Shown here piece by piece: positions 25,246-34,216 of a stretch of DNA of 64,000 bases. The DNA comes from Syntrophaceae bacterium UBA2280 (lineage in GTDB: Bacteria > Desulfobacterota > Syntrophia > Syntrophales > Smithellaceae): NCBI GenBank assembly GCA_002347685.1, contig DDWS01000002.1, positions 20,830-84,829 on the forward strand. Direction: 5' to 3'. A program made the translations under genes and the position numbers. Numbering within the stretch: position 1 is the first letter of the stretch; the number at the start of each line of letters is the position of its first letter. The notes under the pieces are model-generated. The model was given only the letters and a program-made list of their open reading frames with translations. It searched no databases and had not been told where the DNA came from.

Positions 25246-25425
25246 ATGAAAAGGATCTTGCTGTTGTTCGTAGGATTGGTGATGCTTTCGGTGTCTGTCG
25301 GCGGGTGCTTCGTGCCGTGGGACAGAGGCGGTAGAGGAAAAGGACCTGACAGAGGCGGCCATTATGAAAAAGGCGGCCATCACGACAGAGGCCCGGGCCA
25401 AGACAGAGGTCCCGGACGGCCCTAG
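25246..25425 (+). CDS. Small lipoprotein with Arg/Gly-rich tail
   Basis: A 59-residue protein with a strong AAGGGAGG ribosome site. A hydrophobic signal sequence ends in the lipobox-like V-G-G-C, predicting lipid attachment at Cys23. The mature part is low complexity: repeated D-R-G-G/D-R-G-P units with His and Lys. No family recognised. It lies 75 bp after the radical SAM gene and just before another secreted protein gene, in a run of small envelope genes. Confidence 0.7.
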   Translation: MKRILLLFVGLVMLSVSVGGCFVPWDRGGRGKGPDRGGHYEKGGHHDRGPGQDRGPGRP

Positions 25426-25498
25426 AGAAGCGGGTCGCACGCACCGGACGCCCTCGGGGTATCATGCCGGATCGCGACGGGATAAGTGAGGCGGTACA

Positions 25499-26035
25499 AT
25501 GAATAAGTTGATGGTTGGAAAAGTGTTTCTGGCATTGTTCTTTACGATGCCCGCCTCCGCGGTGGCGGGAGTCGATGCAGATGTCCACATTGCCCTGCCG
25601 CCTGTTGTATTTGCCACACCGCCCATGCTGGTTGTGCTGCCTGAAACCAATGCCTATGTTGTTCCGGACGCGGATGTTGACATTTTCTTCTTCGACGGCC
25701 GGTGGTGGCGACCGTGGGAAGGCAGATGGTATCGTTCAAAGCACTATGGTTCAGGCTGGCGATACACCCGCGATGCCCCGTCATTTTATCGGCGAATACC
25801 GTCCGGCTGGAGAAACGACTATCGGGATCAGCGCTGGAAAGGGAATCCCTGGGATCATCAGAAAATCCCACACGATGAAGTCCGGAAAAACTGGCGTACC
25901 TGGGAGACGAACCGGCACTGGGCAAAGAAGAATAACTGGGGTGTCCTAAATGAGATCAAACAAACGGTTCAACAACACCGTTTGGGTACGCGGGTTCATG
26001 CCAATACGCCAACAGGAAAATTTCAACCGCGTTAG
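25499..26035 (+). CDS. Secreted Trp/Arg-rich hypothetical protein
   Basis: A 178-residue protein. Residues 1-24 form a signal peptide ending in A-V-A-G. A Pro/Val-rich stretch follows, then D-I-F-F-F-D-G-R-W-W-R-P-W-E-G-R-W-Y-R-S and a Trp/Tyr/Arg-rich region. This resembles the short YXGRWW-type exported proteins common in Geobacter and relatives; no function is known. The C-terminus is basic. A GTGAGGCG-like site precedes the start. It stands in a tight series of same-strand small envelope or stress genes. Confidence 0.75.
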   Translation: MNKLMVGKVFLALFFTMPASAVAGVDADVHIALPPVVFATPPMLVVLPETNAYVVPDADVDIFFFDGRWWRPWEGRWYRSKHYGSGWRYTRDAPSFYRRIPSGWRNDYRDQRWKGNPWDHQKIPHDEVRKNWRTWETNRHWAKKNNWGVLNEIKQTVQQHRLGTRVHANTPTGKFQPR

Positions 26036-26055
26036 TAAAAAAAGGAGGGAGGCAA

Positions 26056-26493
26056 ATGATGAAACGAACCGATGATCGTATTGCTGTTCCGGTGTCGCAT
26101 ATTATAGGTGTCGTCGCGATTCTGGTCATTGTCTTAATCGCTACAGTCATCTTTTCTTTTGCAACTTCGGACAAAAAGATAACGCCGGCTGCCGTTGAAA
26201 TTCAAGCGGTCGAACCCGGTGAAAGCCAGGATAAACAATGGAAACGCCTGGCCCTGGTGATGATGGAAAATTCAAGGGAGATGGCCGCTCTCACCAGAAC
26301 CCTGTCTGAAAGAGGCCACACGATGAACGCTGTCGAACATATGAAATATCAAAGCCGGATTGTTGAGGCCCATCTGGCGCAGCTAAGAGAGGTTGCCCCG
26401 CGTTTCGAGACGCTTTATGCCGCCATGTCTGTAAGCGAAAAGACGAGGCTGGACAGGCTGTTCCAAACCGGCAAATGGAACCTGCCGGAGTAA
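26056..26493 (+). CDS. Single-pass membrane protein of unknown function
   Basis: A 145-residue protein. A transmembrane helix lies at about residues 14-36, preceded by a short basic cytoplasmic end. The remainder is helical and charged (Q-W-K-R-L-A-L-V-M-M-E-N-S-R-E-M-A), probably a periplasmic coiled region. The AAAGGAGGG ribosome site is excellent. I do not recognise a family. It starts 20 bp after the preceding gene and is likely co-transcribed with it. Confidence 0.7.
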   Translation: MMKRTDDRIAVPVSHIIGVVAILVIVLIATVIFSFATSDKKITPAAVEIQAVEPGESQDKQWKRLALVMMENSREMAALTRTLSERGHTMNAVEHMKYQSRIVEAHLAQLREVAPRFETLYAAMSVSEKTRLDRLFQTGKWNLPE

Positions 26494-26560
26494 GTACCGG
26501 TATGGCTCCAAAGAAATAATAAAAAAGAACTAAAATTTAAAGAAGGAGAATAGAATATCC

Positions 26561-27160
26561 ATGAAATCCGAAGACAAAACAAAAAAGGAACTGATCGATG
26601 AACTGGAAACCACGCGCGAGCGAATTTCCGAACTGGAGGCGTATGAAAAAAATGCCAGGCGGGCTTTACAGAATTTCAGCCTGAGAAGCGCGCCCTCTTT
26701 TCCCCATCCGGCGCCAATGCAGGAGGGGATTGCGATTGTATTCGACCGCAAGCTGGAATTCATCAATGACGTTTTTGCTGAATTGTTTGGCGTGTCGCCT
26801 GAAGAGGCCTGCAGCCCGGGTTTCGACCCCATGAGCCTCATCGCGCCTCAAAGCCGCCGCTTGATCCGGAAAAATTATCTCGAAGGGTGTCGTGGCGCCT
26901 ATCGCTCCAAGCAGATCAATTATACCGGTTTGAGCAAGGACGGCAGCACAATTGAATGCGAATCCTTTCTTCTGTTTATTCCCTATAAATGGGGCGTCGC
27001 TGTTCAATGCACGCTCAAGAGTGTTTCTGTGAGCCAGCGCGTCGACGAGGCGTTGCGGCGGCATTACAGTGAATTGCCGGGTTCCCTGTTGTATGAGGAG
27101 CCAGACGCCTTGTTGCATAAGGCCTTCGGATCCGAAGTGTTTAAAAAACAAATGTACTAG
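26561..27160 (+). CDS. PAS-domain protein
   Basis: A 199-residue protein. A short N-terminal coiled coil (K-K-E-L-I-D-E-L-E-T-T-R-E-R-I-S-E-L-E) is typical of PAS-sensor openings. One PAS domain follows at about residues 50-160, with G-I-A-I-V-F-D-R-K-L-E-F-I-N-D-V-F-A-E-L-F-G. No kinase, GGDEF or DNA-binding output is attached, so it may be a partner protein or a shortened sensor. An AAGGAGAA site precedes the ATG. Its neighbours are small stress-type genes. Confidence 0.85.
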   Translation: MKSEDKTKKELIDELETTRERISELEAYEKNARRALQNFSLRSAPSFPHPAPMQEGIAIVFDRKLEFINDVFAELFGVSPEEACSPGFDPMSLIAPQSRRLIRKNYLEGCRGAYRSKQINYTGLSKDGSTIECESFLLFIPYKWGVAVQCTLKSVSVSQRVDEALRRHYSELPGSLLYEEPDALLHKAFGSEVFKKQMY

Positions 27161-27226
27161 GGCAGGGGTAGAAATTAGAATCAATAAGACAAGTATCCGG
27201 GATTAAAAAAGTAAGGAGGTGAGGAC

Positions 27227-27460
27227 ATGTTGATACACGTTATTCGCAACGACAACCAGTACGATTACGTTCAGGATTTTACGTTGGACAATCTCATCGA
27301 AACCAAGGAGATTGCTAAATTCAAACGAGGCACAGGGTGGGTAACGATAGGGACCCATCCCGTCAGGGGACGCAAGAGGGAGAGGACGATCAAGGAGAAC
27401 GACAGGATATTGATCAATGATGAGATCTTCGTCCGTGAATACCGTCGGGCCAATATGTGA
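27227..27460 (+). CDS. GSU3473-like small protein
   Basis: A 77-residue soluble protein beginning M-L-I-H-V-I-R-N-D-N-Q-Y-D-Y-V. The pattern F-x-L-D-N-L-I-E-T-K-E-I-x-K-F-K-R-x-T-G-W-V-T-I-G is one I associate with a short Geobacter-type family (GSU3473-like), recalled rather than searched. The function is unknown. It has a strong AAGGAGGTGAGG ribosome site. Confidence 0.65.
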   Translation: MLIHVIRNDNQYDYVQDFTLDNLIETKEIAKFKRGTGWVTIGTHPVRGRKRERTIKENDRILINDEIFVREYRRANM

Positions 27461-27566
27461 TTGCACCCGGTCGACGGGTTTCTGGCATCTTCCTCACAGA
27501 TATGCACACAGCGTTTTGACGGTTTCGCCGGAATGCCTCCATGAAAATCGAGGGAAAGGAGGGTTT

Positions 27567-27788
27567 ATGAACCCGAAAGTTATCATTGCAATCATTCTGA
27601 TCGTTCTGGGAATCGCGGCGTTTGCCTATCAGGGCATCACGTACACGACCCGGGAAAAGGTCGTTGATGTCGGTCCCATCCAGTTGACGGCGGAGAAGAC
27701 GAAAACGTTTCCGTTGCCGCCGGTTTTAGGGGCCATCGCGATCGCAGGCGGCATCGTGCTCCTGGTGGTAGGTCGCAGGCGCGCATAA
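27567..27788 (+). CDS. DUF3185-like two-helix membrane protein
   Basis: A 73-residue protein with two transmembrane helices (residues about 4-22 and 48-68) joined by a loop containing Y-T-T-R-E-K-V-V-D-V-G-P-I, a pattern of the DUF3185/YccF-like small membrane proteins. An AAAGGAGGG site precedes the ATG. Such genes frequently accompany CsbD-type stress genes, as here. The biochemical role is unknown. Confidence 0.7.
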   Translation: MNPKVIIAIILIVLGIAAFAYQGITYTTREKVVDVGPIQLTAEKTKTFPLPPVLGAIAIAGGIVLLVVGRRRA

Positions 27789-27828
27789 GCAGTTTAACCA
27801 ATTCATCGAAATCCTAAAGGGGGATCCC

Positions 27829-28008
27829 ATGAAGTCAAGCACAAAGGACAAGGCAAAAGGCCTGTTTCACCAGGTGAAAGGCAAGGTCAAGGAGACCGCC
27901 GGAGATTTGACCGACAATCCAAAACTGGAGGTTGAAGGTGCAGCTGAAAAGATGGCCGGCAAAGTTCAGGAAAATACCGGCAAGGTAAAAAAAGTTTGGG
28001 GAAGCTAA
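27829..28008 (+). CDS. CsbD-family stress protein
   Basis: A 59-residue hydrophilic protein starting M-K-S-S-T-K-D-K-A-K-G-L-F-H-Q-V-K-G-K and continuing V-K-E-T-A-G-D, the CsbD signature. CsbD proteins are abundant general stress proteins in many bacteria; the molecular function is not established. It has an AAAGGGGG ribosome site and follows the DUF3185-like gene by 40 bp, the usual stress-gene company. Complete. Confidence 0.85.
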   Translation: MKSSTKDKAKGLFHQVKGKVKETAGDLTDNPKLEVEGAAEKMAGKVQENTGKVKKVWGS

Positions 28009-28106
28009 ATAGTCATGGTGTATCATGCGGCTGTGTGCCGGAAGCAACGGTCGCCGTTGCATGATACGCCAGACCCATGTCTCCGGACGAAAAAGGAAAA
28101 AATACG

Positions 28107-29264
28107 ATGAATCTTTTTAAAGAGGCTGTAGAAGAAAACAGATCAACGGTTTTGGGAAGTTTCCGGAAACCGACGGCATGTTCTCATGACAGCGATCAGG
28201 CTTTCTATGATGAAATCCATTTTCGTCACATGTTGCGGGTCGAAAGAATGCGCACCGAGCGCTCTAAAAAACCATTTATCCTTCTGCTGCTGAATGTTTC
28301 CAGACTCATGGTTGAGCTGCACCCGCAAGAAGTCCTGTCGCGTATTCAGAATGCCATGGCTCCGTCCCTGCGGGAGATCGATATCCGGGGCTGGTATCAC
28401 GATGCCCGCATCATCGGGGTCCTGTTTACGGAGGTCTTTACGGAAGAAGAATCGTTTGCTGATTTCATCATTCATAAAATCTATGACCGATTTTGTGAAA
28501 ATCTTGAACCGCACTGGATCAATAAGATTGAAATGTCATGCCACCGCTTCCCGGAAGAAAGTGGCGAAGTACTGGATGATGAGACATTCAACATTCATCT
28601 TTATCCGGACATGACGGTAAACACCGCAAACCGTAAAATTGCTCTGGGCCTGAAAAAAGTCATGGATATTCTCGGCAGCGGGCTTGCCGTCATTTTGTTC
28701 TCCCCGCTGTTCCTGATGATCGCCGCCGCCATCAAAGCCACATCTCCCGGACCCGTATTCTACAGACAGGAAAGAGTCGGCCGCAACGGAAAAACATTCG
28801 CCATGCTCAAGTTCCGGTCGATGACGAAGGACTGTGATCCGTCCCGGCATCAGGATTACGTCAGAAAATTCATCTGTGAGCAGAACAATGCCGCCGTGGA
28901 ACCCGGTGTGTTTAAATTAACCAACGATTCGCGCATCACACCCATCGGTCATTTCCTGCGCAAGACAAGCCTCGATGAACTTCCGCAGTTCATCAATGTA
29001 TTAAAAGGTGAGATGTCCCTGGTCGGTCCCCGCCCGCCTCTCCCTTACGAATGCGAGCTCTATGATATCTGGCATCGCCGGCGTCTCCTGTCGTGCATGC
29101 CGGGCATCACAGGATTATGGCAGGTGCTGGGAAGAAGCCGGACCTGCTTCGATGACATGGTGCGTCTTGACCTTCATTATATCCGCACGTGGAGTCTCGG
29201 GCTGGATATCCGGATTCTTTTGATGACGCCGAAGGCCGTCATCAAAGGCTCGGGTGCCTTGTGA
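28107..29264 (+). CDS. Polyprenyl-phosphate sugar transferase with degenerate N-terminal domain
   Basis: A protein of 385 residues from ATG 28107, which has AAAAGGAAAA upstream. Residues about 170-385 are a bacterial sugar transferase (WcaJ/ExoY/PssY type): a membrane re-entrant helix, then P-V-F-Y-R-Q-E-R-V-G-R-N-G-K, L-K-F-R-S-M, L-R-K-T-S-L-D-E-L-P-Q and the signature L-V-G-P-R-P. It transfers a phosphosugar to undecaprenyl phosphate to start a polysaccharide chain. The first 160 residues resemble a degenerate GGDEF-like fold without the signature motif, unlike the usual transmembrane N-terminus. No other polysaccharide genes lie beside it. Confidence 0.88.
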   Translation: MNLFKEAVEENRSTVLGSFRKPTACSHDSDQAFYDEIHFRHMLRVERMRTERSKKPFILLLLNVSRLMVELHPQEVLSRIQNAMAPSLREIDIRGWYHDARIIGVLFTEVFTEEESFADFIIHKIYDRFCENLEPHWINKIEMSCHRFPEESGEVLDDETFNIHLYPDMTVNTANRKIALGLKKVMDILGSGLAVILFSPLFLMIAAAIKATSPGPVFYRQERVGRNGKTFAMLKFRSMTKDCDPSRHQDYVRKFICEQNNAAVEPGVFKLTNDSRITPIGHFLRKTSLDELPQFINVLKGEMSLVGPRPPLPYECELYDIWHRRRLLSCMPGITGLWQVLGRSRTCFDDMVRLDLHYIRTWSLGLDIRILLMTPKAVIKGSGAL

Positions 29265-29321
29265 AACCAGATTCACACCGCACCCTGTCTGTTTAATGGA
29301 TGACCAGGGGAGGATGGCACT

Positions 29322-30035
29322 ATGAACAAGGTTGATGAATTTTATAATTTATTTCATAATATCCCTTTTCTTTCGTGTATTTCAAAACCGGAACTCGAAG
29401 AGATCCAGCAGGCGATCATTGTAAAGAAATTCAGCAGAAACGAGATCATCGTCCTGGAAGAAGACCCGTCTGATTTCTTTTACATCATTGTATCCGGAAA
29501 GGTCCGAGTGACTCAGGTGAATGAATCGGGCAAGGAACTCCTGCTGGCCATCCACAAAAGGGGGAATTATTTCGGGGAAATGTCCATCATCGATGGTAAA
29601 ACGGCGCCGGCCACAATTGTTGCCATGGAAAATACAAAGATCGGGTTTTTAACGAGAAGTGATTTCAACAAGTACATCATTAAAAATGAAAAATGCATGC
29701 AAAGTATTGTCTCGATGCTTTGTTCACGACTGCGCGATGCGTGGGACACTATGAAGCTTCACAGCTACGCCGATGCGGGTGACCGCTTAAAGGCCGCCTT
29801 GAATATGTTTTATATGAAATTCGGCATAGCGGATGAACGGGGGAAAATCATCTTCACCAAATTATCCCACAAGGATTTGGCCAATTATACCGCCATGTCC
29901 CGGGAAACGGCCAGCCGCATCATCAGCTCACTGATCAAATCGGATGAAATCGACATGATCGATCATAAATACTTCCGTTTGAAGCCGGCTTTTTTCAATG
30001 ACATGCCGTCAGTGGGACTTGAACAGCCCGGATAA
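29322..30035 (+). CDS. Crp/Fnr-family transcriptional regulator
   Basis: A 237-residue regulator. The cyclic-nucleotide-binding-like domain spans about residues 15-135 (E-E-D-P-S-D-F-F-Y-I-I-V-S-G-K-V-R-V and G-N-Y-F-G-E-M-S). The C-terminal winged helix reads L-S-H-K-D-L-A-N-Y-T-A-M-S-R-E-T-A-S-R. No Fnr-type N-terminal cysteine cluster is present, so it does not look like an iron-sulfur oxygen sensor. Its effector is unknown. It sits between the sugar transferase and the cis/trans isomerase gene and may control the latter. A GGGGAGGA ribosome site is present. Confidence 0.92.
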   Translation: MNKVDEFYNLFHNIPFLSCISKPELEEIQQAIIVKKFSRNEIIVLEEDPSDFFYIIVSGKVRVTQVNESGKELLLAIHKRGNYFGEMSIIDGKTAPATIVAMENTKIGFLTRSDFNKYIIKNEKCMQSIVSMLCSRLRDAWDTMKLHSYADAGDRLKAALNMFYMKFGIADERGKIIFTKLSHKDLANYTAMSRETASRIISSLIKSDEIDMIDHKYFRLKPAFFNDMPSVGLEQPG

Positions 30036-30127
30036 CAGAGAGGGAAGCGCAGGGATCATCTCGTAGCTCGCGCTTCATGACCCCGCTTAAGGTTTTACCT
30101 GGATACGTGTTCAAGGAGAATTCCCTC

Positions 30128-32482
30128 ATGCAAAATAAAATAGCGATTGTACTGCTCATTACAGCATTCCTTGTTGCCTGTGCGTCCAAAGCACCCAGAC
30201 CTGTTTTTTTCCAGATGCCGGCGAGGCACATCGATTACATCCAGGAGGTAAAACCAATATTAGACCGCCGCTGCGCGGTATGCCATTCCTGCTACAATTC
30301 CCCCTGCCAGCTCAAGCTTGACTCTTTTGAGGGCGCCGATCGCGGAGCCTCGAAAGAAGCCGTTTACAACGGATCCCGATTGAGATCCATGGATCCCACC
30401 CGTTTGTTCACGGACGCCCAGTCGACTGGGGAGTGGCGTCAGAAAGAGTTTTTCAGTGTCACCGAAAGCAGCACGTCAGGCGATTTGAACGATTCCATTA
30501 TGATCGAGATACTTTCCCACAAGATGAATAACCCGATCAGTTTCGGGGAGTATCGCTCCGAAGCCGGCGATCTGACCTGTTCTCAAAATCAAGACGAACT
30601 TGGCGGGTATCTGGAAAAACACCCGAACAACGGCATGCCCTTCGGATTTCCGGCACTGAAGCAGGAAGAATTCGATATCATTGCCGGCTGGCTTACGCAA
30701 GGCGCGAAGGGACCGGATGCCGCACAGCAGGCGTTGCTGGTCACACCGAAAGAAAGTGATGCCCTGGCCATAAAACAATGGGAAACATTTCTCAACCGGG
30801 ATGACGCCAAGCACGCCATGACCGCGCGCTATCTCTTTGAACATCTGTTTTTGGCCCATATTCGCTTCGGAACACAGACTTTTGAATACTATGAACTGTT
30901 CCGCTCGGAGACTCCGCCCGGCGAGCCCGCTTCCCTGATTGCCACGGTGCGCCCTTATGATGACCCCGGTGTGGCGCGGGTCTACTATCGTTTCCGGAAG
31001 ATCCACTCCACCATCGTCCATAAGACTCATATGGTATTTGAATTGGATGACGCCAAACTTCAACGCATTCAGGAACTTTTTATTGAGCCCGAATGGTTGC
31101 AAAAGCCGCATATCGCAGGGTATGAAGCAAAGCGAAGCGCCAATCCTTTTGATGTATTTGAACAGATTCCCCCTCGTTCGCGATACCAGTTCCTGCTGGA
31201 CAACTCGCATTATATCATCATGACTTTCATCCACGGTCCGGTCTGTAAAGGTCAGATTGCCCTCAATGTGATTAATGATCATTTCTGGGTCATGTTTCTG
31301 GATCCCGAATACGACCTGAGCGTGGCCTATCCGGCCTTTCTGAGAATGCACAGCGACAAACTGCGCATGCCGATTGAAGCCGGCTCTGACATGCGCATCT
31401 TCAATGCGCTGACCGACGAATTTAAAAAAGGCGCCGTGGCGTTTTATAAGGCCCGGCAGGATTATTACACAGCGCATCATTACAATGGTCTGGGCTATGA
31501 ATCCCTCTGGAGGGGCAACCGGGCCGAAGATGCACCGCTGCTCACCGTCTATCGCCATTTTGACAGCGCATCCGTACATAAAGGGGTCATAGGGAATCTG
31601 CCCAAAACGATGTGGGTGGTGGACTATCCCCTGCTGGAACGCATTTATTATGCGCTGGTTGCCGGATTTGATGTGTATGGTACGGCAGGCCACCAGATGG
31701 CGCTCAGGCTCTACATGGATCAGCTGCGCGTTGAAGGTGAGAGCTACTTCCTGAATTTTCTGCCGGCGGTCAAAAGGCAGGAGGTCATGCAGTCGTGGTA
31801 TCAGAGGATTGATCTCAAAAAAATTGATTACTATTCTTCCGCCCTGCCTGCAAAAATATCCTTTGTGACAGATGAGCCGGAGCGTGAGTTCATCGAATAT
31901 ATGGTGAGCCGGCACGTTTTTCCTGAAACCCGTATCGCTTTTGATGACGTAAACTATGAACGAGGAGACGTTGCCTGGCCCGGCCTGCCGGATAACAACA
32001 GAACAAAGAATGATTATCTGAAGGCTCTTCGTGCCATATCCAAACCCGGCATGCCGTTTTTTACATGGATGAACGATCACAACATCCACGTGGCCTACTT
32101 GAGGATCCGTCTGGAAAACAGCGAAGATCTGGCGATCTCCATCGTGATCAATCAGTGGCACAGTGATGTGACCCATATGTTCGGTGAAAAGGCCCAGCTC
32201 GATTTGTCAAAGAACAGCGCCGACTTTATTTCCGGACTCATCGGATCCTATCCCAACTACTTTTTTGATGTCCGTGAGGAGGACCTGCCCGACTTTTTTG
32301 ATATTCTGACCCATTTTGATAAAAGTCCGGAATCCTATGAGCGGCTGGCCAGGTATGGCGTCAACCGGGCGGAAGACCGGCTCTGGGATGTCTATGACTG
32401 GTTTCAAAGCCGGTTCTATGAAGATGAACCCGTCAATGCGGGACTGCTCGATTTGAATCGTTACTACTACCTCGCCAGGTAG
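30128..32482 (+). CDS. cti: Fatty acid cis/trans isomerase (lipoprotein form)
   Basis: A protein of 784 residues from ATG 30128 (AAGGAGA at 8 bp); the upstream in-frame ATG at 30077 lacks a site. The signal peptide ends L-V-A-C, a lipobox, so the enzyme is probably anchored in the periplasm. The c-type heme motif C-A-V-C-H is near residue 50, as expected for Cti. Cti converts cis-unsaturated phospholipid acyl chains to trans, stiffening membranes under solvent or heat stress. The length agrees with the family. A Usp gene follows 40 bp later, and small stress genes precede it. Confidence 0.9.
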   Translation: MQNKIAIVLLITAFLVACASKAPRPVFFQMPARHIDYIQEVKPILDRRCAVCHSCYNSPCQLKLDSFEGADRGASKEAVYNGSRLRSMDPTRLFTDAQSTGEWRQKEFFSVTESSTSGDLNDSIMIEILSHKMNNPISFGEYRSEAGDLTCSQNQDELGGYLEKHPNNGMPFGFPALKQEEFDIIAGWLTQGAKGPDAAQQALLVTPKESDALAIKQWETFLNRDDAKHAMTARYLFEHLFLAHIRFGTQTFEYYELFRSETPPGEPASLIATVRPYDDPGVARVYYRFRKIHSTIVHKTHMVFELDDAKLQRIQELFIEPEWLQKPHIAGYEAKRSANPFDVFEQIPPRSRYQFLLDNSHYIIMTFIHGPVCKGQIALNVINDHFWVMFLDPEYDLSVAYPAFLRMHSDKLRMPIEAGSDMRIFNALTDEFKKGAVAFYKARQDYYTAHHYNGLGYESLWRGNRAEDAPLLTVYRHFDSASVHKGVIGNLPKTMWVVDYPLLERIYYALVAGFDVYGTAGHQMALRLYMDQLRVEGESYFLNFLPAVKRQEVMQSWYQRIDLKKIDYYSSALPAKISFVTDEPEREFIEYMVSRHVFPETRIAFDDVNYERGDVAWPGLPDNNRTKNDYLKALRAISKPGMPFFTWMNDHNIHVAYLRIRLENSEDLAISIVINQWHSDVTHMFGEKAQLDLSKNSADFISGLIGSYPNYFFDVREEDLPDFFDILTHFDKSPESYERLARYGVNRAEDRLWDVYDWFQSRFYEDEPVNAGLLDLNRYYYLAR

Positions 32483-32522
32483 TGTAATCAAGGAAAACAT
32501 CACTTTCTAAAGGAGACAGATC

Positions 32523-32978
32523 ATGGATATGATCAAACATATTCTTGCTGTCAGCTGGCTGACCCCCTCTTGCAGCAAAACGATACAGTTAGGAATTTCA
32601 TTATCCGGTAAATATCTGGCCCATCTTTCCGTTGTTCATGTGATGGATACAACGTGGCTTAAGGGGTGGAGCATCCCTAAGGTCTCCATGGAAGAAGAGT
32701 ATGAAAGGGAGATGGAAAAGAACAAAGAAGCTCTGCATCATATTATCAGTAATGAAAACAAACAGGACAGGATCATTAAAGAATTTGTCAGGAAAGGCAC
32801 CCCTTCGGATGTCATCTTGAAACTCATTGAAGAAGAAAATATTGATCTGCTGATTCTCCGCAGCCAGGAAGAAAGCAGAATAGAACGCCTGCTGGTCGGA
32901 GGTAGCAATGATGAAATCATCAGAGCCATGCCATGCTCTATTATTTTGGTAAAACAAGACCTATGCGCTTTGGATTAA
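32523..32978 (+). CDS. Universal stress protein
   Basis: A 151-residue single-domain Usp. After the usual first strand, it ends with L-L-V-G-G-S-N-D-E-I-I-R-A-M-P-C-S-I-I-L-V-K, a variant of the Usp nucleotide-binding G-x-x-x-x-I-x-x-x-x-x-S pattern. The AAAGGAGA ribosome site is good. A partial, highly similar second copy of its 3' half occurs at 56305-56466, showing a past duplication or transfer. Usp proteins are induced under growth arrest and anoxia; direct activity is unknown. Confidence 0.88.
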   Translation: MDMIKHILAVSWLTPSCSKTIQLGISLSGKYLAHLSVVHVMDTTWLKGWSIPKVSMEEEYEREMEKNKEALHHIISNENKQDRIIKEFVRKGTPSDVILKLIEEENIDLLILRSQEESRIERLLVGGSNDEIIRAMPCSIILVKQDLCALD

Positions 32979-32985
32979 AACGAAA

Positions 32986-33135
32986 ATGAAGAAAAGTAAA
33001 CTTCTGGAAGTTACGGAAGAACTCAGAAAATCGCAGATGCCGATCCATCATACAAATATCAAGCATGAGGAAAGTTTAAGCCGGTTGGATGCCTTTGATT
33101 CTGATCGGTCAAAATCTACAGAGCTGCCACGCTGA
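32986..33135 (+). CDS. Possible 49-residue small protein
   Basis: A short frame starting M-K-K-S-K-L-L-E-V-T-E-E-L-R-K and ending at TGA 33135. It is highly charged and helical at the start. The ribosome site is weak. It follows the Usp by 7 bp at the edge of a region full of broken genes, so it may be a remnant. No family is recognised. Confidence 0.3.
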   Translation: MKKSKLLEVTEELRKSQMPIHHTNIKHEESLSRLDAFDSDRSKSTELPR

Positions 33136-33157
33136 AATAAAGCCGAATCGGATTTGA

Positions 33158-33406
33158 GGTAAATATCAGAGCGAAAAGGAGATCGACGGCTTGCGGCTCG
33201 GTCTCATGGAAAACACAGACGCGCAATTGGTCTTCTCCAATGGTTGGCGCTATGGCGCACCGATCATCCCGGGAGAGGTCTCGCTCAACATCATTCCGAT
33301 GAACCCGCCGATCTCCACAGTCGAGCTGACGGGCGAGGAAATTGTCACGATGCTGGAGGAAAATCTGGAACGGACGTTTGCGCGTGATCCTATGCTTTCG
33401 CAGTAA
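33158..33406 (+). pseudogene. 5'-nucleotidase/SoxB-type C-terminal fragment
   Basis: About 82 codons encode V-F-S-N-G-W-R-Y-G-A-P-I, then P-P-I-S-T-V-E-L-T-G-E-E-I and M-L-E-E-N-L-E-R-T-F-A-R-D. This resembles the C-terminal domain of the 5'-nucleotidase/SoxB family. The N-terminal metallophosphatase domain and the rest of the C-terminal domain are missing, and an in-frame TGA lies just upstream. It is a remnant. Confidence 0.65.
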
Positions 33407-33442
33407 ATGATAGCCAAAAATCCAAGGGAGGTCACTTTGTGT

Positions 33443-33641
33443 ATGGATAGAATCACTATGGATATTTTGAAGTATGTGTTTCTGGGTCGCCATACCGGCT
33501 GGCGTCAGGCCCTGGACAAACGTGCCGAGACCGACGCCCATATCGGCAATCCAGACCCTGATCAAGGGCGGCACAGTATACGTGGTCTCGCCGGAAAAAG
33601 CCCCGGATCAGGCAGCCCTTGCTGCGAGTTTGCGCTATTGA
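33443..33641 (+). pseudogene. Unidentified broken coding fragment
   Basis: A short frame with a good GGGAGG site starts M-D-R-I-T-M-D-I-L-K-Y-V. Coding-like sequence continues in another frame (S-A-I-Q-T-L-I-K-G-G-T-V-Y-V-V, then S-P-E-K-A-P-D-Q) to TGA 33641. This suggests at least one frameshift. I do not recognise the parent gene. Confidence 0.3.
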
Positions 33642-33680
33642 GAGCGTCAGGGATTAAATTCAGACACCAAAGGGCTATCC

Positions 33681-33832
33681 ATGAAAACTATCGTGACCAT
33701 GACCTTGAATCCGGCGATCGACAAGAGCTCAAGTGTTGCGCATGTCGTGGCTGAGCAAAAGCTGTACTGCACACCCCCTCGTTTTGAGCCGGGAGGGGGC
33801 GGTGTGAATGTTTCCCGGGCTATTAAGAAACT
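33681..33832 (+). pseudogene. 5' fragment of a second pfkB copy
   Basis: About 50 codons closely match the start of the intact pfkB at 42988 (shared segments L-N-P-A-I-D-K-S and Y-C-T-P-P-R-F-E-P-G-G-G-G-V-N-V-S-R). Homology ends abruptly at A-I-K-K-L, where hemerythrin-type sequence begins in another frame. The rest of the kinase is absent. Confidence 0.85.
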
Positions 33833-34213
33833 GAGGAGTTCCTGTTCCCGGCATTGGAAGCTGCAGGCGCACCGCGTGACGGTGGTCCGATAGGTGTCAT
33901 GTTAAACGAGCACGAACAAGGCCGGAAGCTTGTTGCAAAACTCAAAGATGCCGTGACACGGTACACATCCGGGAACAAAACGGCTGCGGCCGACTTTCAG
34001 CTGACCACCAGTGAATATGTAACACTGCTGACACAGCATATCGAAAAGGAGAACGATGTCCTTTTTGCAATGGCCGACGCCAAACTGGACGCTGCTAAAG
34101 ATGCCGAGCTCTTCGAGGCTTTCGAACAACTTGAAAACGAGCACATCGGACCGGGCAAGCATGAGGAATTTCATGAACTTTTGCATCGATTGGAGCATGA
34201 GTACTTAGGATAG
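33833..34213 (+). pseudogene. C-terminal part of a hemerythrin-domain protein
   Basis: The frame reads E-E-F-L-F-P-A-L-E-A-A-G, then G-V-M-L-N-E-H-E-Q-G-R and later T-Q-H-I-E-K-E-N-D-V-L-F, containing the His/Glu ligand patterns of the hemerythrin HHE fold, and ends at TAG 34213. The first helix and start codon are missing and replaced by the pfkB fragment, so this is a recombined remnant. Translation from an internal start is conceivable. Hemerythrins bind O2 or sense oxygen or NO. Confidence 0.7.
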
Positions 34214-34216
34214 TTC

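Noticed and set aside
30476..32176. 566-codon frame opposite cti
   Set aside because: Antisense to a convincing lipoprotein isomerase; no motifs.
33407..33754. 115-codon frame across the fragment region
   Set aside because: Crosses unrelated fragments; only its start and a shifted segment look coding, so it was split into a pseudogene call.
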